This document shows positions 1 through 8,887 of a stretch of DNA of 59,099 nt, one piece after another. The DNA is taken from positions 1-59,099 of the forward strand of contig JAAXWS010000015.1 in NCBI GenBank assembly GCA_013334865.1, written 5' to 3'. This DNA comes from Chlorobiaceae bacterium. Lineage in GTDB: Bacteria; Bacteroidota; Chlorobiia; Chlorobiales; Chlorobiaceae. Position 1 is the stretch's first letter. Every line of letters starts with the position of its first letter. A program made the position numbers and the translations under genes. The notes under the pieces were generated by a model. It had not been told where the DNA came from. It ran no database searches and worked only from the letters and a program-made list of their open reading frames with translations.

Positions 1-18
1 CTGTCCGTCCCTTATCAG

Positions 19-43
19 GTCATGATGTCAGCAACATCATGAC
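19..43. other. Perfect 10-bp hairpin, unknown role
   Basis: GTCATGATGT (19-28) and ACATCATGAC (34-43) are exact reverse complements around a 5-nt loop. There is no T-run after it, so it is not an obvious intrinsic terminator. It could belong to the end of a gene lying before the window or be an operator. Confidence 0.4.
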
Positions 44-459
44 GAATGACTGCAGTTCTCAGCTACACTGCCGTGAAATGCTTCTCTGGACGGTTGTTCT
101 TATTCGGGCAACAGGACAGTTTCGGCGTGGAATTCTGTGCCCGTTCATGCTGGGAACCGGTTCCGATTCCGCATGGTCTTAATGGACGACGTAGTTATAT
201 GTCGATATATTAAGACAATTTTAAGAATTCGCAAAGTATTCGATGTAAAATACCGAGTATAACGTCCATAAACAGACCTTGTGACGGCGAACATGGATTG
301 ATCGTGAGCAAAGCCGTGGGTCCGTATCGTATATCGTATGTTCAATCTCTTCTGTAACGGAATCACCTCTATGAGGCAACCGGTATGCGGCCCCCACTTG
401 CAACCATGACTGCACCATCGTCAGGACATCAATGCCGGATTTTCTCCATGGGCGGGGCA
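44..459. other. Long gene-free stretch, partly GC-poor
   Basis: No open frame here resembles a protein I recognise, and the short frames present have no ribosome binding site. The part from about 180 to 340 is clearly richer in A and T than the surrounding chromosome, which suggests decayed or foreign DNA. I see no tRNA or riboswitch fold. Confidence 0.4.
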
Positions 460-640
460 TTATCTCGTCTGTTTCCGATTGGCGCTTCGTACCCGGTAAA
501 GCCTTTCAGTAAATCCCCCTTCTTTCTCAAAATCGGTCGCCTGCCGTTCGACCTGCCGGTCGAGAAGATAGCAGGCAAGGTTGAGGAGTGACAACGCAAC
601 ATTTGCCGCAAGACAGTCTGAGCTCAAAGACTCACACGGA
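460..640 (-). pseudogene. 3' remnant of a four-helix-bundle suffix domain gene
   Basis: Reading leftward and stopping at TAA (460-462), the frame gives a segment of the form LAANVALSLLNLACYLLDRQ, followed by an acidic/basic stretch and a GG-F-ER turn. This matches my memory of the C-terminal 'suffix' domain of four-helix-bundle proteins related to those encoded in 23S rRNA intervening sequences. The N-terminal bundle is missing: upstream the frame runs into an inverted repeat (635-702) with no plausible start. I read it as a truncated relic. Identification is by motif memory only, so confidence is moderate. Confidence 0.45.
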
Positions 641-702
641 CTTCCACCGACTGGCATGGACCGTGAAAACAACATGTCCCTGCCAGTCCGTGGAAGTCCG
701 TG
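635..702. repeat. 20-bp inverted repeat (one mismatch)
   Basis: Arm 635-654 (CACGGACTTCCACCGACTGG) pairs with arm 683-702 with a single mismatch around a 28-nt loop. The arms are built from short GTCCGTGG/AAGTCCGTG-like units, typical of dispersed intergenic repeats. It abuts the broken end of the gene remnant at 460-640. Confidence 0.6.
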
Positions 703-892
703 CCTGTCCTTGTCGATCTGCCTCGCCTCCTGACAAAGCTGCGTTGTTGAACGGAATCTAACGGGTTTTGATCCATCGCTGTAATTTCACCTATTAACCA
801 GAAAGCTGCAAACGGGTACCGGCTGCGCTTGTTATATTTCATCCGAACGGCACAGGCAACAACTTCGTCGATCGTGAAACCCCGAACAACAG

Positions 893-1714
893 GTGACCCA
901 ATCCACATCGCAGCATACTCCGCTTCATTTCGTCACCGTCGGCGACAGCGCCCTCCCGGGGATCCTCTTCCTGCACGGATTCCTGGGGTCGGGGCGTGAC
1001 TGGCTGCCGGTCGCGCGGATGCTTGGGGAACGCTACTGCGCGCGCCTCGTCGATCTTCCGGGGCATGGCAGCGCCGGCATGCCGGAAAGGGTCGATCATG
1101 CCGGATTCTTCATGCAGACCGTCGACTCGCTCGCCGACCTCCTGCGCCGTCAGGCGCCGGGCCCCTGCAGCCTGGCCGGCTACTCGATGGGTGGCCGCAT
1201 CGCCCTCGCGCTTGCGCTTCGCCATCCGGAACTCTTTTCGTCGGCTGTGATCGTCTCCGCATCTCCCGGCCTGCCTACCGAAGAGGAGCGCAGGCTGCGA
1301 CGCCTCGGCGACGACGCCCTGGCGACGGAACTCGAACAGGATTTCGACGCATTCCTCGAGCGGTGGTACGACCTGCCCCTCTTCGCGACACTGAAGGCCG
1401 GCCCTTCGTTCGAAGCGGTGCTCGCAGACCGCCGGTCGGGCGACCCGTCGGCCCTCGCCTCGTGCCTTCGGGCGCTCGGTACCGGCAACCAGCCTCAGCT
1501 CTGGGACGACCTCCCCGCAAACCGCCTGCCGATCCTTTTCTGCGCGGGGGAAAAAGACGCCAAGTTCGTTGAAATCGGCCGCCAAATGGTTAATTTGTGC
1601 CCCGGATCAGCCCTTGATATCTTCCCCGGCTGCGGCCATACCCTGCACGTCGAGGAGCGCGCCCGCTTCGCCGGTCGCCTCGAGTCTTTCATCAACAACC
1701 ATCGATTCTCCTGA
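893..1714 (+). CDS. menH: 2-succinyl-6-hydroxy-2,4-cyclohexadiene-1-carboxylate synthase (MenH)
   Basis: Alpha/beta hydrolase of 273 aa that eliminates pyruvate from SEPHCHC to give SHCHC in menaquinone synthesis. Visible features are the oxyanion HGFLG motif (residues 29-33), the nucleophile elbow GYSMGG with Ser98, Asp222 in the GEKD segment and His249 in GCGHT, which form the expected MenH triad. The start is GTG at 893; no strong ribosome binding site precedes it. The stop is 1 nt before menB, and menC and menE follow, so the context supports MenH over a generic hydrolase. The usual upstream partners menF and menD are not in the window; 1-892 is non-coding, so this gene may begin a separate transcript. 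Confidence 0.88.
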   Translation: MTQSTSQHTPLHFVTVGDSALPGILFLHGFLGSGRDWLPVARMLGERYCARLVDLPGHGSAGMPERVDHAGFFMQTVDSLADLLRRQAPGPCSLAGYSMGGRIALALALRHPELFSSAVIVSASPGLPTEEERRLRRLGDDALATELEQDFDAFLERWYDLPLFATLKAGPSFEAVLADRRSGDPSALASCLRALGTGNQPQLWDDLPANRLPILFCAGEKDAKFVEIGRQMVNLCPGSALDIFPGCGHTLHVEERARFAGRLESFINNHRFS

Positions 1715-1715
1715 T

Positions 1716-2537
1716 ATGAGCACTGTCAACTGGATACCAGCCGGTGAGTTCACCGACATCCTCTATCACAAGGCGGAAGGCATCGCCAAGATCACCATCA
1801 ACCGCCCCGAGCGCCGCAACGCGTTCCGCCCGCAGACGGTGGACGAGATGATCGCGGCGCTGCAGGATGCGCGCAACGACCAGGAGATCGGCGTCGTCAT
1901 CCTGACCGGCCAGGGCGACCTTGCCTTCTGCTCAGGCGGCGACCAGAAGATCCGCGGCAACGCAGGTTATGCGGACAGCAAGGGGGTCAACAAACTCAAC
2001 GTGCTCGATTTCCAGCGCGACATCCGCACCTGCCCGAAGCCGGTGATCGCCATGGTGGCGGGCTACGCCATCGGCGGCGGCCACGTGCTGCACATGCTCT
2101 GCGACCTGACCATCGCCGCCGAGAACGCGCGCTTCGGCCAGACCGGCCCGAAGGTCGGCTCGTTCGACGGCGGCTGGGGAGCCAGCTACATGGCCCGCCT
2201 CGTCGGCCAGAAGAAGGCCCGCGAGATCTGGTACCTCTGCCGCCAGTACGACGCACAGCAGGCGCTCGACATGGGGCTGGTGAACACCGTCGTACCGCTG
2301 GAGCGCCTCGAGGAGGAGACCGTCCAGTGGTGCCGCGAGATCCTCGCCAACTCGCCGCTCGCCATCCGCTGCCTGAAGGCTGCGCTGAACGCGGACTGCG
2401 ACGGCCAGGCCGGCCTGCAGGAGCTCGCCGGCAACGCCACGCTGCTCTACTACATGAGCGAGGAGGGGCAGGAGGGCCGCAACGCCTTCGTCGAGAAGCG
2501 CAAGCCCGATTTCGGCAAGTTCCCGAAACGCCCTTGA
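1716..2537 (+). CDS. menB: 1,4-dihydroxy-2-naphthoyl-CoA synthase (MenB)
   Basis: Crotonase-family enzyme of 273 aa that cyclises o-succinylbenzoyl-CoA to dihydroxynaphthoyl-CoA. It shows the CoA/oxyanion motif CSGGDQ, the GYAIGGGH loop and the family block [15 protein letters not shown] Gly rather than Asp in QTGPKVG is the pattern of bicarbonate-dependent MenB enzymes, so I infer bicarbonate dependence. The open frame extends upstream through menH, but the ATG at 1716 (MSTVNW) gives the normal family length. It lies 1 nt after the menH stop, so the two are co-transcribed. Confidence 0.95.
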   Translation: MSTVNWIPAGEFTDILYHKAEGIAKITINRPERRNAFRPQTVDEMIAALQDARNDQEIGVVILTGQGDLAFCSGGDQKIRGNAGYADSKGVNKLNVLDFQRDIRTCPKPVIAMVAGYAIGGGHVLHMLCDLTIAAENARFGQTGPKVGSFDGGWGASYMARLVGQKKAREIWYLCRQYDAQQALDMGLVNTVVPLERLEEETVQWCREILANSPLAIRCLKAALNADCDGQAGLQELAGNATLLYYMSEEGQEGRNAFVEKRKPDFGKFPKRP

Positions 2538-3631
2538 GCCCGATCCATGCCGACATCCGCCGGTATGGCATCCCCTTTTCCGTCCCGGTCCTGATCAGGG
2601 GCCTCCGCGTCGAACGGCGCGAAGGCCTCCTGCTCCGCCTGATGACGGCCGACGGCGGAGCGGTCGCCATCGGCGAGGTCGCCCCGCTGCCCGGCCTGCA
2701 CGACGAGACACTCGACGAGGCCGAACGTTCGCTCACCGCGCTCATCCCGAAGATACCCGCACTGATCGGCTGCCCCGTCCCGGAGCTTCGCGCGCGGGTG
2801 GAGGCCGAAGGGCTCCCTCCGTCGGTGGCAACCGGCGTCGAAATGGCCGTGCTGAACTTCCTGGCAGCCCGCACCGGCGCCCTGCCCCCGTTTCCGGAAT
2901 CGTCCGCGCCGGCAAGCCCGGTCCCGGTCAACGCGCTGCTCGACGGCGCTCCCGATGCCGTGCTCGAAAAGGCTGCCGCCTCTTTTTCCGGAGGGTTCAG
3001 GGCGTTCAAGCTCAAGGTACGCCCCGGCCGCACCAGTGAGGCGCTCGCCTGTATCCAGGCCTTCCACCGGATATACCGGGGCAGGGCCGAACTCCGGCTC
3101 GACGCCAACCAGTCGCTGGGGCTCGACGAGGCCGTGGAGTTCGGCAGGTCGATCCCGGCGGGCAGCGTCGCCTACATCGAGGAGCCGCTCATGGATGCGT
3201 CGCAAATCCATCTGTTCCATGAACGGACCGGAATCCTCTCGGCACTCGATGAAACGCTCTGGCAATGCCCCGGCCTCATGGAAACGATTCCCGCAAAGGC
3301 GCTCGGAGCGCTGGTGCTCAAGCCGAACCGCATCGGCGGCCTGATGAAATCCCTGGAGCTCGCCGGACTCGCCGCAAGGCTGGGAATTCCGGCCGTCTTC
3401 AGTTCGGCCTTCGAAACAGGGGTGAGCCTCGGGATGTACGCCCTGATGGCCGCCATCAGCTCGCGCGAGCCGGCGGCAAGCGGCCTCGACACCATCAGCT
3501 TCCTGGAATACGACCTGCCCGTAGTCGCGTTCTCGACGTCGGGCGGATCGACCGACCCGGTAGCGGCCTGGCGTAACGGGCAACGCCTCCGTGAAGAACT
3601 GCTTGAACCGCACGGCTCATGGATATTGTAA
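2534..3631 (+). CDS. menC: o-succinylbenzoate synthase (MenC)
   Basis: Enolase-superfamily dehydratase of about 365 aa making o-succinylbenzoate from SHCHC. Predicted catalytic set: Lys161 in the KLKVRP motif, metal ligands Asp190 (LRLDAN), Glu216 (IEEP) and Asp239 (ALDE), and Lys263 (VLKPNRIGG). The start is uncertain. The frame is open far upstream inside menB, and the best site is TTG at 2534, overlapping the menB stop by 4 nt; no ATG in frame is well placed. The end overlaps menE by 13 nt, so translation of the three genes is likely coupled. Confidence 0.9.
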   Translation: MSPIHADIRRYGIPFSVPVLIRGLRVERREGLLLRLMTADGGAVAIGEVAPLPGLHDETLDEAERSLTALIPKIPALIGCPVPELRARVEAEGLPPSVATGVEMAVLNFLAARTGALPPFPESSAPASPVPVNALLDGAPDAVLEKAAASFSGGFRAFKLKVRPGRTSEALACIQAFHRIYRGRAELRLDANQSLGLDEAVEFGRSIPAGSVAYIEEPLMDASQIHLFHERTGILSALDETLWQCPGLMETIPAKALGALVLKPNRIGGLMKSLELAGLAARLGIPAVFSSAFETGVSLGMYALMAAISSREPAASGLDTISFLEYDLPVVAFSTSGGSTDPVAAWRNGQRLREELLEPHGSWIL

Positions 3632-5034
3632 GGGAGGCATCGAAACGCTTCGGGGAGCGCCCGGCGCTCATCATGCCCGAAGGAACCCTCTCCTTCGCCG
3701 ACTGCGAGCGCGAGAGCGGACGCGTCGCGGCAACGCTCGTCTCGCTGGGCATCCGCCGGGGTGATATCGTGGCGCTGGTCGCGCCGAACGGCCCCGAACC
3801 GCTGTTGCTCCTGATGGCGCTCCTGCGCATCGGCGTGGTGGCCGCACCGCTGAACCACCGGTTCCCCGCAACCCATGTCGCCGGGATGCTGGAACGCCTC
3901 GCCCCAAAACTGACCGTGTACGACCCGCAGGCCTGCCCGGGGCTCACCGCCGAACAGGCCGTAACTTTCGAAACCCTCGAGGGGTTGAAGAAAGCGGCCA
4001 CGTCAACGTCGTTCGCGGCAGCAGAGGAGATGGAACGACCGGCCTCGGTCATCCACACCTCCGCAAGCTCCGGCAGGCCGAAGGCCGCCCTGCACTCCCT
4101 GTCGAACCACTGGCACAACGCCTTGGGGTCGGCCGTAAACCTGCCGTTCGGACCCGGCGACTGCTGGCTGCTGTCGCTGCCGCTCTACCATGTCGGCGGC
4201 TATTCGATGCTCTTCAAATGCCTGCTCGGCGGCGGAGCCCTTGCCATCCCGCAACCAGGTGCGCAGATTGAGGAGTCGCTGTCGCAGTTCCCGGTGACCC
4301 ACCTTTCGCTGGTGCCCACGCAGCTCTACCGGATGCTCAGGGCACCCGGCGGCAGCGATCTGCTGAGGAAACTGAAGGCGATCCTGCTCGGCGGCAGCTC
4401 GGCAGGCAGGTCCCTGCTCGAAGAGTCGATCGAAGCCGGGCTGCCGCTCCGCCTGACCTACGGCTCGACCGAGATGGGCTCGCAGGTCTCCACCTCCCGG
4501 GGGCCGGTCACCTCGCCGACGATCGACAGCGGCGCCCTCCTGCCCTACCGCGAAGCGGCGATCTCCACGGAGGGAGAGATCCTTGTCAAGGGCCCCTGCC
4601 TGTTCCTGGGGTACCTGAAACACGACGGCCTCGATCCGGCCAGGGACCGGGACGGCTGGTTCCACACGGGCGATATCGGAGCGTTGTCGGGCGAAGGGGT
4701 GCTTAGCGTGCTGGGGCGGCGCGACAACATGTTCGTCTCCGGAGGGGAGAACATCCATCCGGAGGAGGTCGAGCAGGCGCTGGCCTCCCTGCCGGGCATC
4801 GAGGAGGCCCTCGTCGTGCCGCTGCCCGACCGGGAGTATGGCTCGAGGCCGGTTGCATGGGTAAGGGTATCGAAGGAGGTTGTGCTGGACGACGGCAAGC
4901 TCTCGAAGATGGCGGCAGCGGTGCTCGGCGGCCTGAAACGGCCGGTTGCGTTCAGGCGTGTCGACGAGTGGATAACGATCCCCGGATCGGCCAAGATCGA
5001 CCGGAACTGGTACAGGAAGAGGGGTGATAGTTGA
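3619..5034 (+). CDS. menE: o-succinylbenzoate-CoA ligase (MenE)
   Basis: Adenylate-forming ligase of 471 aa that activates o-succinylbenzoate with ATP and CoA. The ANL-family blocks appear in order: the P-loop-like HTSASSGRPKAALHS, the YGSTEMG motif, GWFHTGDIG, the hinge RRDNMFVSGGENIHPEEVE and the C-terminal catalytic-lysine region PGSAKIDRNW. The ATG at 3619 overlaps menC by 13 nt. It is last in the men cluster. Its stop codon (TGA, 5032-5034) lies inside a TGATAGT heptamer array (5025-5055), so the last residues (GDS) are encoded by repeat DNA. Confidence 0.93.
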   Translation: MDIVREASKRFGERPALIMPEGTLSFADCERESGRVAATLVSLGIRRGDIVALVAPNGPEPLLLLMALLRIGVVAAPLNHRFPATHVAGMLERLAPKLTVYDPQACPGLTAEQAVTFETLEGLKKAATSTSFAAAEEMERPASVIHTSASSGRPKAALHSLSNHWHNALGSAVNLPFGPGDCWLLSLPLYHVGGYSMLFKCLLGGGALAIPQPGAQIEESLSQFPVTHLSLVPTQLYRMLRAPGGSDLLRKLKAILLGGSSAGRSLLEESIEAGLPLRLTYGSTEMGSQVSTSRGPVTSPTIDSGALLPYREAAISTEGEILVKGPCLFLGYLKHDGLDPARDRDGWFHTGDIGALSGEGVLSVLGRRDNMFVSGGENIHPEEVEQALASLPGIEEALVVPLPDREYGSRPVAWVRVSKEVVLDDGKLSKMAAAVLGGLKRPVAFRRVDEWITIPGSAKIDRNWYRKRGDS

Positions 5035-5055
5035 TAGTTGATAGTTGATAGTTGA
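5025..5055. repeat. Heptamer tandem array (TGATAGT)4
   Basis: Four exact TGATAGT units (5025-5052) plus TGA. The menE stop codon is the first triplet of the second unit. The same unit recurs inverted at 5165-5192 and again at 38915-38935. With the inverted copy it could form a stem of about 28 bp with a loop of about 110 nt between two convergent genes. Confidence 0.9.
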
Positions 5056-5164
5056 AAATTAAACTGCATCAGCCGGAAATAAGGAAGCACCTTCCAGGCT
5101 CATCGGTTTAATCAAAGAGCTGTCGGTCCCGAACATCCCTAAAAACTCCCCGTCCATCTCTTCC

Positions 5165-5192
5165 ACTATCAACTATCAACTATCAACTATCA
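5165..5192. repeat. Heptamer tandem array (ACTATCA)4, inverted copy
   Basis: Four exact ACTATCA units, the reverse complement of the array at 5025-5055. The stop codon of the leftward gene 5190-5705 is TGA read from 5192-5190, inside the last unit. Both genes therefore enter the repeat in its TGATAGT orientation. Confidence 0.9.
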
Positions 5193-5705
5193 ACTTCTTT
5201 TAGCCTGCCATTTCAGGATCAGCACGGAGATCCTGGCGCCGACGCCGGCGAAAGGAGCGTAGATCGCACCGGTGAGCAGCATGCTGACCACCAGGTCTGA
5301 AACGGTGATCTCCACCGGAGCGGTCACCATGGCGAGCAGCTGCCGGAAGGTCGGAGCCTCTTCGGGAGCCATTCGGGTCGCCCAGTCGATCAGCAGGCGA
5401 AGGCTCTCCAGGCCGGGACGGTAACCGAACACCTTGAGCAGGAAATACTCCACGCAGACCGAGAGCACCCCGCCGGCAAGTCCGCTCAACGAGCCGATCA
5501 CGAAAGCCTGGCGGTAGGTCAGCGGGATCTGGTGCCGCATGATGTAGTACCAGGCAGCGGCGCCACCTGAAAAGATGATACCGGAGAAGAGGAGCGCGTT
5601 GACCAGGTTCAGGTAGGGCACCGTCGTCGTGATGACGATCAGCACGGCTCCGAGCAGCACCTCGGGGAGCACTCCCGGGTGTCTTTCAACAGTAACGGGT
5701 CCCAT
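5190..5705 (-). CDS. Conserved membrane protein, function unknown
   Basis: A 171-aa protein with about four hydrophobic segments (roughly residues 15-35, 36-53, 66-90 and 130-160) and a polar loop near 95-125, so probably an inner-membrane protein. I do not recognise a named family with confidence; the layout recalls small DUF4199-like proteins of Bacteroidetes/Chlorobi, which is only a guess. It starts 3 nt after the dapB stop and is the last gene of the parA-parB-DUF5683-dapB unit. Its final residues (KRS) and stop are encoded by the heptamer repeat at 5165-5192. Confidence 0.75.
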   Translation of the reverse strand: MGPVTVERHPGVLPEVLLGAVLIVITTTVPYLNLVNALLFSGIIFSGGAAAWYYIMRHQIPLTYRQAFVIGSLSGLAGGVLSVCVEYFLLKVFGYRPGLESLRLLIDWATRMAPEEAPTFRQLLAMVTAPVEITVSDLVVSMLLTGAIYAPFAGVGARISVLILKWQAKRS

Positions 5706-5708
5706 GCT

Positions 5709-6458
5709 TCACTCGGCGAACAGGTCGTTCAGGAAATCGTCCATCGTATAGAAGCCGGGCCGCAGCACGTGGTGTGCGACGAGCCATGCCGCCGCATGGA
5801 CGGCCCCGGAGGCGAAACCGGTCCGGTTCTTGGCTGTATGGGTGAGTTCTATCGTATCGGCATCGGAGTCGATGAACGCGGAGTGGACCCCGAACACAGA
5901 ACCGAGGCGGAGCGCCGCCACCTGAAGCTCGTCCTTCCTGATCTTGCGGCCATCCTCGAGCTGCCTCATGACCGATTTCTTGCGAGGGTTGGCTGAAAGG
6001 ACCACCTCGGCAGCCTTCAGGCCGGTGCCGCTGGGAAAATCGGCCTTGCCGGTATGGTGCTGTTCGCAGAGGGCGATGTCGAACTGCTGGAAGGGCGCGA
6101 TGAGGCGGGCAGCCTCGTGGAGCGTCCGGAGGAAGATGTTCACGCCCAGCGAGAAATTGGCCGAATAGAGCATCGAGGTGCCTGCGGCGGCAACCTCGTC
6201 CCTGATGCGCTCCATGACGTCGTCCCAGCCCGTGGTACCGACGACCACCGGCACGCCCGAAGCGATCATCGCCCTGTAGTTGACGAGAAAAGCGTCACGG
6301 ACGGTGAAGTCGATGATGACATCCGAACCCGCGAACGCGGGGGCGTCGATGATGTCAACGGCATCGAGCACGCGAAGGACGGTATGCTCCCCGCCGCAGT
6401 TGACAATGTCGGCGATCTGTCGGCCCATGCGGCCGTTACCAACCAGAGTGATCTTCAT
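5709..6458 (-). CDS. dapB: 4-hydroxy-tetrahydrodipicolinate reductase (DapB)
   Basis: NAD(P)H-dependent reductase of 249 aa in the lysine/diaminopimelate pathway, cytoplasmic. It has the N-terminal nucleotide motif GNGRMG (residues 7-12), the VVGTTGW block and the signature [16 protein letters not shown], which carries the catalytic His and Lys. The last Gly of GNGRMG and the Asp-rich second strand are normal for the family. The frame is open upstream, but ATG at 6458 ([12 protein letters not shown]) gives the standard length. It lies 14 nt after the DUF5683 gene. Diaminopimelate is also a peptidoglycan precursor, which links it loosely to the L,D-transpeptidases downstream. Confidence 0.93.
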   Translation of the reverse strand: MKITLVGNGRMGRQIADIVNCGGEHTVLRVLDAVDIIDAPAFAGSDVIIDFTVRDAFLVNYRAMIASGVPVVVGTTGWDDVMERIRDEVAAAGTSMLYSANFSLGVNIFLRTLHEAARLIAPFQQFDIALCEQHHTGKADFPSGTGLKAAEVVLSANPRKKSVMRQLEDGRKIRKDELQVAALRLGSVFGVHSAFIDSDADTIELTHTAKNRTGFASGAVHAAAWLVAHHVLRPGFYTMDDFLNDLFAE

Positions 6459-6472
6459 GGTCTCAAACTGTA

Positions 6473-7072
6473 CTAGAATTTCATGGAAACGCTGACGAGC
6501 GGCGCAGGGTCTGCCGGAGCGCCGGACGCCCCGACCTTCTCGTCGATGATCCTGTCGAAGTCGTAGAGCTGCGTATCGACGTAGGCATCGACGATGCCTG
6601 CGACGTAGGCAATGCACAGCCAGACGATCTGGGTATTGCGCTTCTTGCGGTAATCGTCCCTGCTCGCGGCAGCGGCGGAGCTGTGGTCGGCGAGGTACTG
6701 CGAGCGGTAGTCGAGGTACTTGCCGTTGTCGTCGATGGCGTTCTTCGCGAACCAGGTCATGAGGCCGTAGTAGATCGGCAGCTTCCAGGCAGCGTGATTG
6801 TATACCTGACCGTAACCGGGAAGGACTGCGGAGATCGCCGCCACCTTCCATGGTGCGAGGCGATTGCCGTTCTCCAGCTCGACCTGGCGGTCGGCAGTGG
6901 CAGGCTCGCTGCTCGCAGCCAGGGACTCACGAACCTCCGATGAAGCTGCGGATGCGGAGAGCATCCCGCCGGACGCACCGAGAACGGCTCCGGACGGGAT
7001 TGCCATGCAAAGGGCCGAAGCCAGCAGCAGGGCCGCTGAAAGGCGTCGGATGCGGGTATGCAGTTCAGTCAT
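6473..7072 (-). CDS. DUF5683 domain protein, exported or membrane-anchored
   Basis: A 199-aa protein with an N-terminal signal-type segment (basic RIRRLS, then a hydrophobic stretch to about residue 32), a low-complexity Ser/Ala-rich spacer, then the DUF5683 core. The core has the helix [16 protein letters not shown] followed by [10 protein letters not shown], and a later hydrophobic helix near 150-165 ([16 protein letters not shown]). The function of this family is unknown. In Bacteroidetes/Chlorobi it is commonly found beside parB, as here, and its start overlaps the parB stop by 8 nt, so the two are translationally coupled. Confidence 0.8.
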   Translation of the reverse strand: MTELHTRIRRLSAALLLASALCMAIPSGAVLGASGGMLSASAASSEVRESLAASSEPATADRQVELENGNRLAPWKVAAISAVLPGYGQVYNHAAWKLPIYYGLMTWFAKNAIDDNGKYLDYRSQYLADHSSAAAASRDDYRKKRNTQIVWLCIAYVAGIVDAYVDTQLYDFDRIIDEKVGASGAPADPAPLVSVSMKF

Positions 7073-7952
7073 TTCCCATCAGGTCAAGGAGTCTTTCGAG
7101 GTCGTCATTGGAGAAATACCTGATATGGATCTCGCCCTGCCCCCCTTTCTTCTCGACGACTTTCACCTTGGTGGCAAGGCGGTCCCTGAGGATGCCCTCG
7201 ATCTCGCCGAGCTGGACATCCCTGGGCGAGGCCTGTTTCGTAGCCTCCTTGGGCGGATCCTTGAACATGTTGTTGACCAGCGCCTCGGCCTGCCTTACCG
7301 AAAGCTGGCGTGCGATGATCTGGCGCCACACCTTGAGCTGGAGGTGCTCGTTCGGGAGGTTGATCAGCGTACGTGCATGGCCTGACGATATCTCCCTCGA
7401 GCGGATGCTGTCCTGGATCTGGCGGGGCAGCTTGAGCAGCCGCAGGAAGTTGCTGACCGTGGAGCGGTTCTTGCCCACCTTCTGGGCAACCTCGTCCTGG
7501 GTCAGGTTGCACTTGGTCACCAGGCTCCTGAGGGCGAGGGCTACTTCGATCGCGTTCAGGTCCTCGCGCTGGATGTTCTCGATGAGGGCGAGTTCGAGCT
7601 TGCTGGCATCCTCGTGCGCCTCGATGACGTAGGCGGGAATGAACTTGAAGCCTGCGCCCGTGACGGCGCGGAGCCGGCGTTCGCCGCTGATGAGCTGGTA
7701 GCCGTCGCCGTCGCGGCAGACGGTCACCGGCTGGATGACGCCGTTTTCGATGATGGAGTTGCGAAGCTCCTCGAGGGCGGTCTCGTCGAACTCCTTGCGG
7801 GGCTGGAACGGGTTGACCCTGATCTTGTCGACGGGCAGGCTGCCGATGGCCCCTTCACGGAGCTTTTCGTTCTCCTCCGCTTTCTCGGCGGCCGCGAACC
7901 CCTCTTCGGAGATCAACGCCTTCAATCCCCTGCCAAGTGCTTTTTTCGACAT
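7065..7952 (-). CDS. parB: Chromosome partitioning protein ParB
   Basis: A 295-aa ParB/Spo0J protein that binds parS sites and loads onto DNA as a CTP-dependent clamp. Features: the N-terminal SKKALGRGLKALI that contacts ParA, the ParB/Srx domain with ENGVIQPVTV and the CTP-binding GERRLRA, the ENIQREDLN segment, a helix-turn-helix (TQDEVAQKVGKNRSTVSNFLRLL) and a C-terminal dimerisation region. I chose ATG 7952 because the protein then begins with the conserved MSKKALGRGL. Upstream in the same frame is only parA DNA. It follows parA by 11 nt. I did not find a clear parS palindrome in the window. Confidence 0.95.
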   Translation of the reverse strand: MSKKALGRGLKALISEEGFAAAEKAEENEKLREGAIGSLPVDKIRVNPFQPRKEFDETALEELRNSIIENGVIQPVTVCRDGDGYQLISGERRLRAVTGAGFKFIPAYVIEAHEDASKLELALIENIQREDLNAIEVALALRSLVTKCNLTQDEVAQKVGKNRSTVSNFLRLLKLPRQIQDSIRSREISSGHARTLINLPNEHLQLKVWRQIIARQLSVRQAEALVNNMFKDPPKEATKQASPRDVQLGEIEGILRDRLATKVKVVEKKGGQGEIHIRYFSNDDLERLLDLMGND

Positions 7953-7958
7953 ATGTTC

Positions 7959-7972
7959 CCCGGTTAACCGGG
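7959..7972. promoter_or_regulatory. 14-bp perfect palindrome at the parA-parB junction
   Basis: CCCGGTTAACCGGG covers the parA stop codon (TAA, 7966-7964) and runs into the G-rich ribosome binding region of parB. It could tune coupled translation of parB or simply be coincidental; no experiment supports either. Confidence 0.4.
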
Positions 7973-8773
7973 CAGCTGCTGCTGCCTCACGTTGAATTTC
8001 CTGATGTTGCCGTCGCGCTCGAAAATCTCCTGGGCAAGATCCAGGTAATCCTTCGACCCGATGCTCTGGGCATCGTACAGAAGGGCGGGCTTGCCGTGGC
8101 TGGGCGCTTCGGAGAGCCTGACGTTCCGGCGGATGTAGGTCTTGTAGACCTTGTCCTTGAAGAACTTCTTCACCTCTTCGGCCACCTGGGAGGCAAGGCG
8201 CAACCGGGAGTCGTACATGGTCACCAGCACCCCCTCGATCTCGAGCCGCGGGTTCAGGTGCTTGCGCACGATGCTGATGGTGTTCAGCAGCTTGCCGAGC
8301 CCCTCGAGGGCGTAGTATTCCGCCTGGACCGGGATGAGCACCGAATCGGCCGCGGTGAGCGAATTGAGCGTGATGAGGCCCAGCGAAGGCGGGCAATCGA
8401 TGATGATGTAGTCGTACTGGTCCCTGACCTGTTTCAGGGCCTTCTGCATGACGTACTCCCGTTCGCGCATGTTGACCAGTTCGACCTCCATGCCGACGAG
8501 GTTCACGTTGGAGGGAAGCACGTCGAGGTACTCGAGGCCGGAAGACCTGATCGCATCGCGGATCTCCCCCCCCTTGACCATGACGTGGTAGAAGGTGTTC
8601 TCGATCTCGTCGCCGGTTTCTAGCCCGAACCCGGAGGTGGCGTTTGCCTGGGGATCGATGTCGATCAGGAGGGTACGGAATTCGGATATCGCTATGGAAG
8701 CCGCAATATTGACCGCCGTGGTCGTCTTGCCGACGCCACCCTTCTGGTTTGCAATTGCTATGACTCTACCCAT
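7964..8773 (-). CDS. parA: Chromosome partitioning ATPase ParA (Soj)
   Basis: Deviant Walker-A P-loop ATPase of 269 aa. The KGGVGKTT motif (residues 11-18) carries the signature lysine, and the [11 protein letters not shown] block (Walker A') and IIDCPPSLG (Walker B) follow. There is no N-terminal helix-turn-helix, so it is a Soj-type chromosomal ParA. It begins the operon parA-parB-DUF5683-dapB-membrane protein. A sigma-70-like promoter is visible upstream on the minus strand (8834-8861). Confidence 0.95.
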   Translation of the reverse strand: MGRVIAIANQKGGVGKTTTAVNIAASIAISEFRTLLIDIDPQANATSGFGLETGDEIENTFYHVMVKGGEIRDAIRSSGLEYLDVLPSNVNLVGMEVELVNMREREYVMQKALKQVRDQYDYIIIDCPPSLGLITLNSLTAADSVLIPVQAEYYALEGLGKLLNTISIVRKHLNPRLEIEGVLVTMYDSRLRLASQVAEEVKKFFKDKVYKTYIRRNVRLSEAPSHGKPALLYDAQSIGSKDYLDLAQEIFERDGNIRKFNVRQQQLPG

Positions 8774-8833
8774 GAAAATAGCCGGGGAAATGAAAAATAT
8801 TCGCGAAGTCCGTCCACCTTTCCGATCTGCTTA

Positions 8834-8861
8834 ATTATAATAGATACGAAAACTTTTGCAA
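8834..8861 (-). promoter_or_regulatory. Candidate sigma-70 promoter for parA
   Basis: On the minus strand, TTGCAA (8861-8856) and TATAAT (8839-8834) are separated by 16 nt, about 60 nt before the parA ATG. The -10 core lies in ATTATAAT, which is self-complementary, so it might also serve mpg on the plus strand, though no good -35 is seen that way. Confidence 0.45.
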
Positions 8862-8887
8862 ACACATGGGCACCTCAATTATCGATC

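Noticed and set aside
145-460. Short open frames in the AT-rich leading part
   Set aside because: No ribosome sites, overlapping on one strand, and the translations have no recognisable features.
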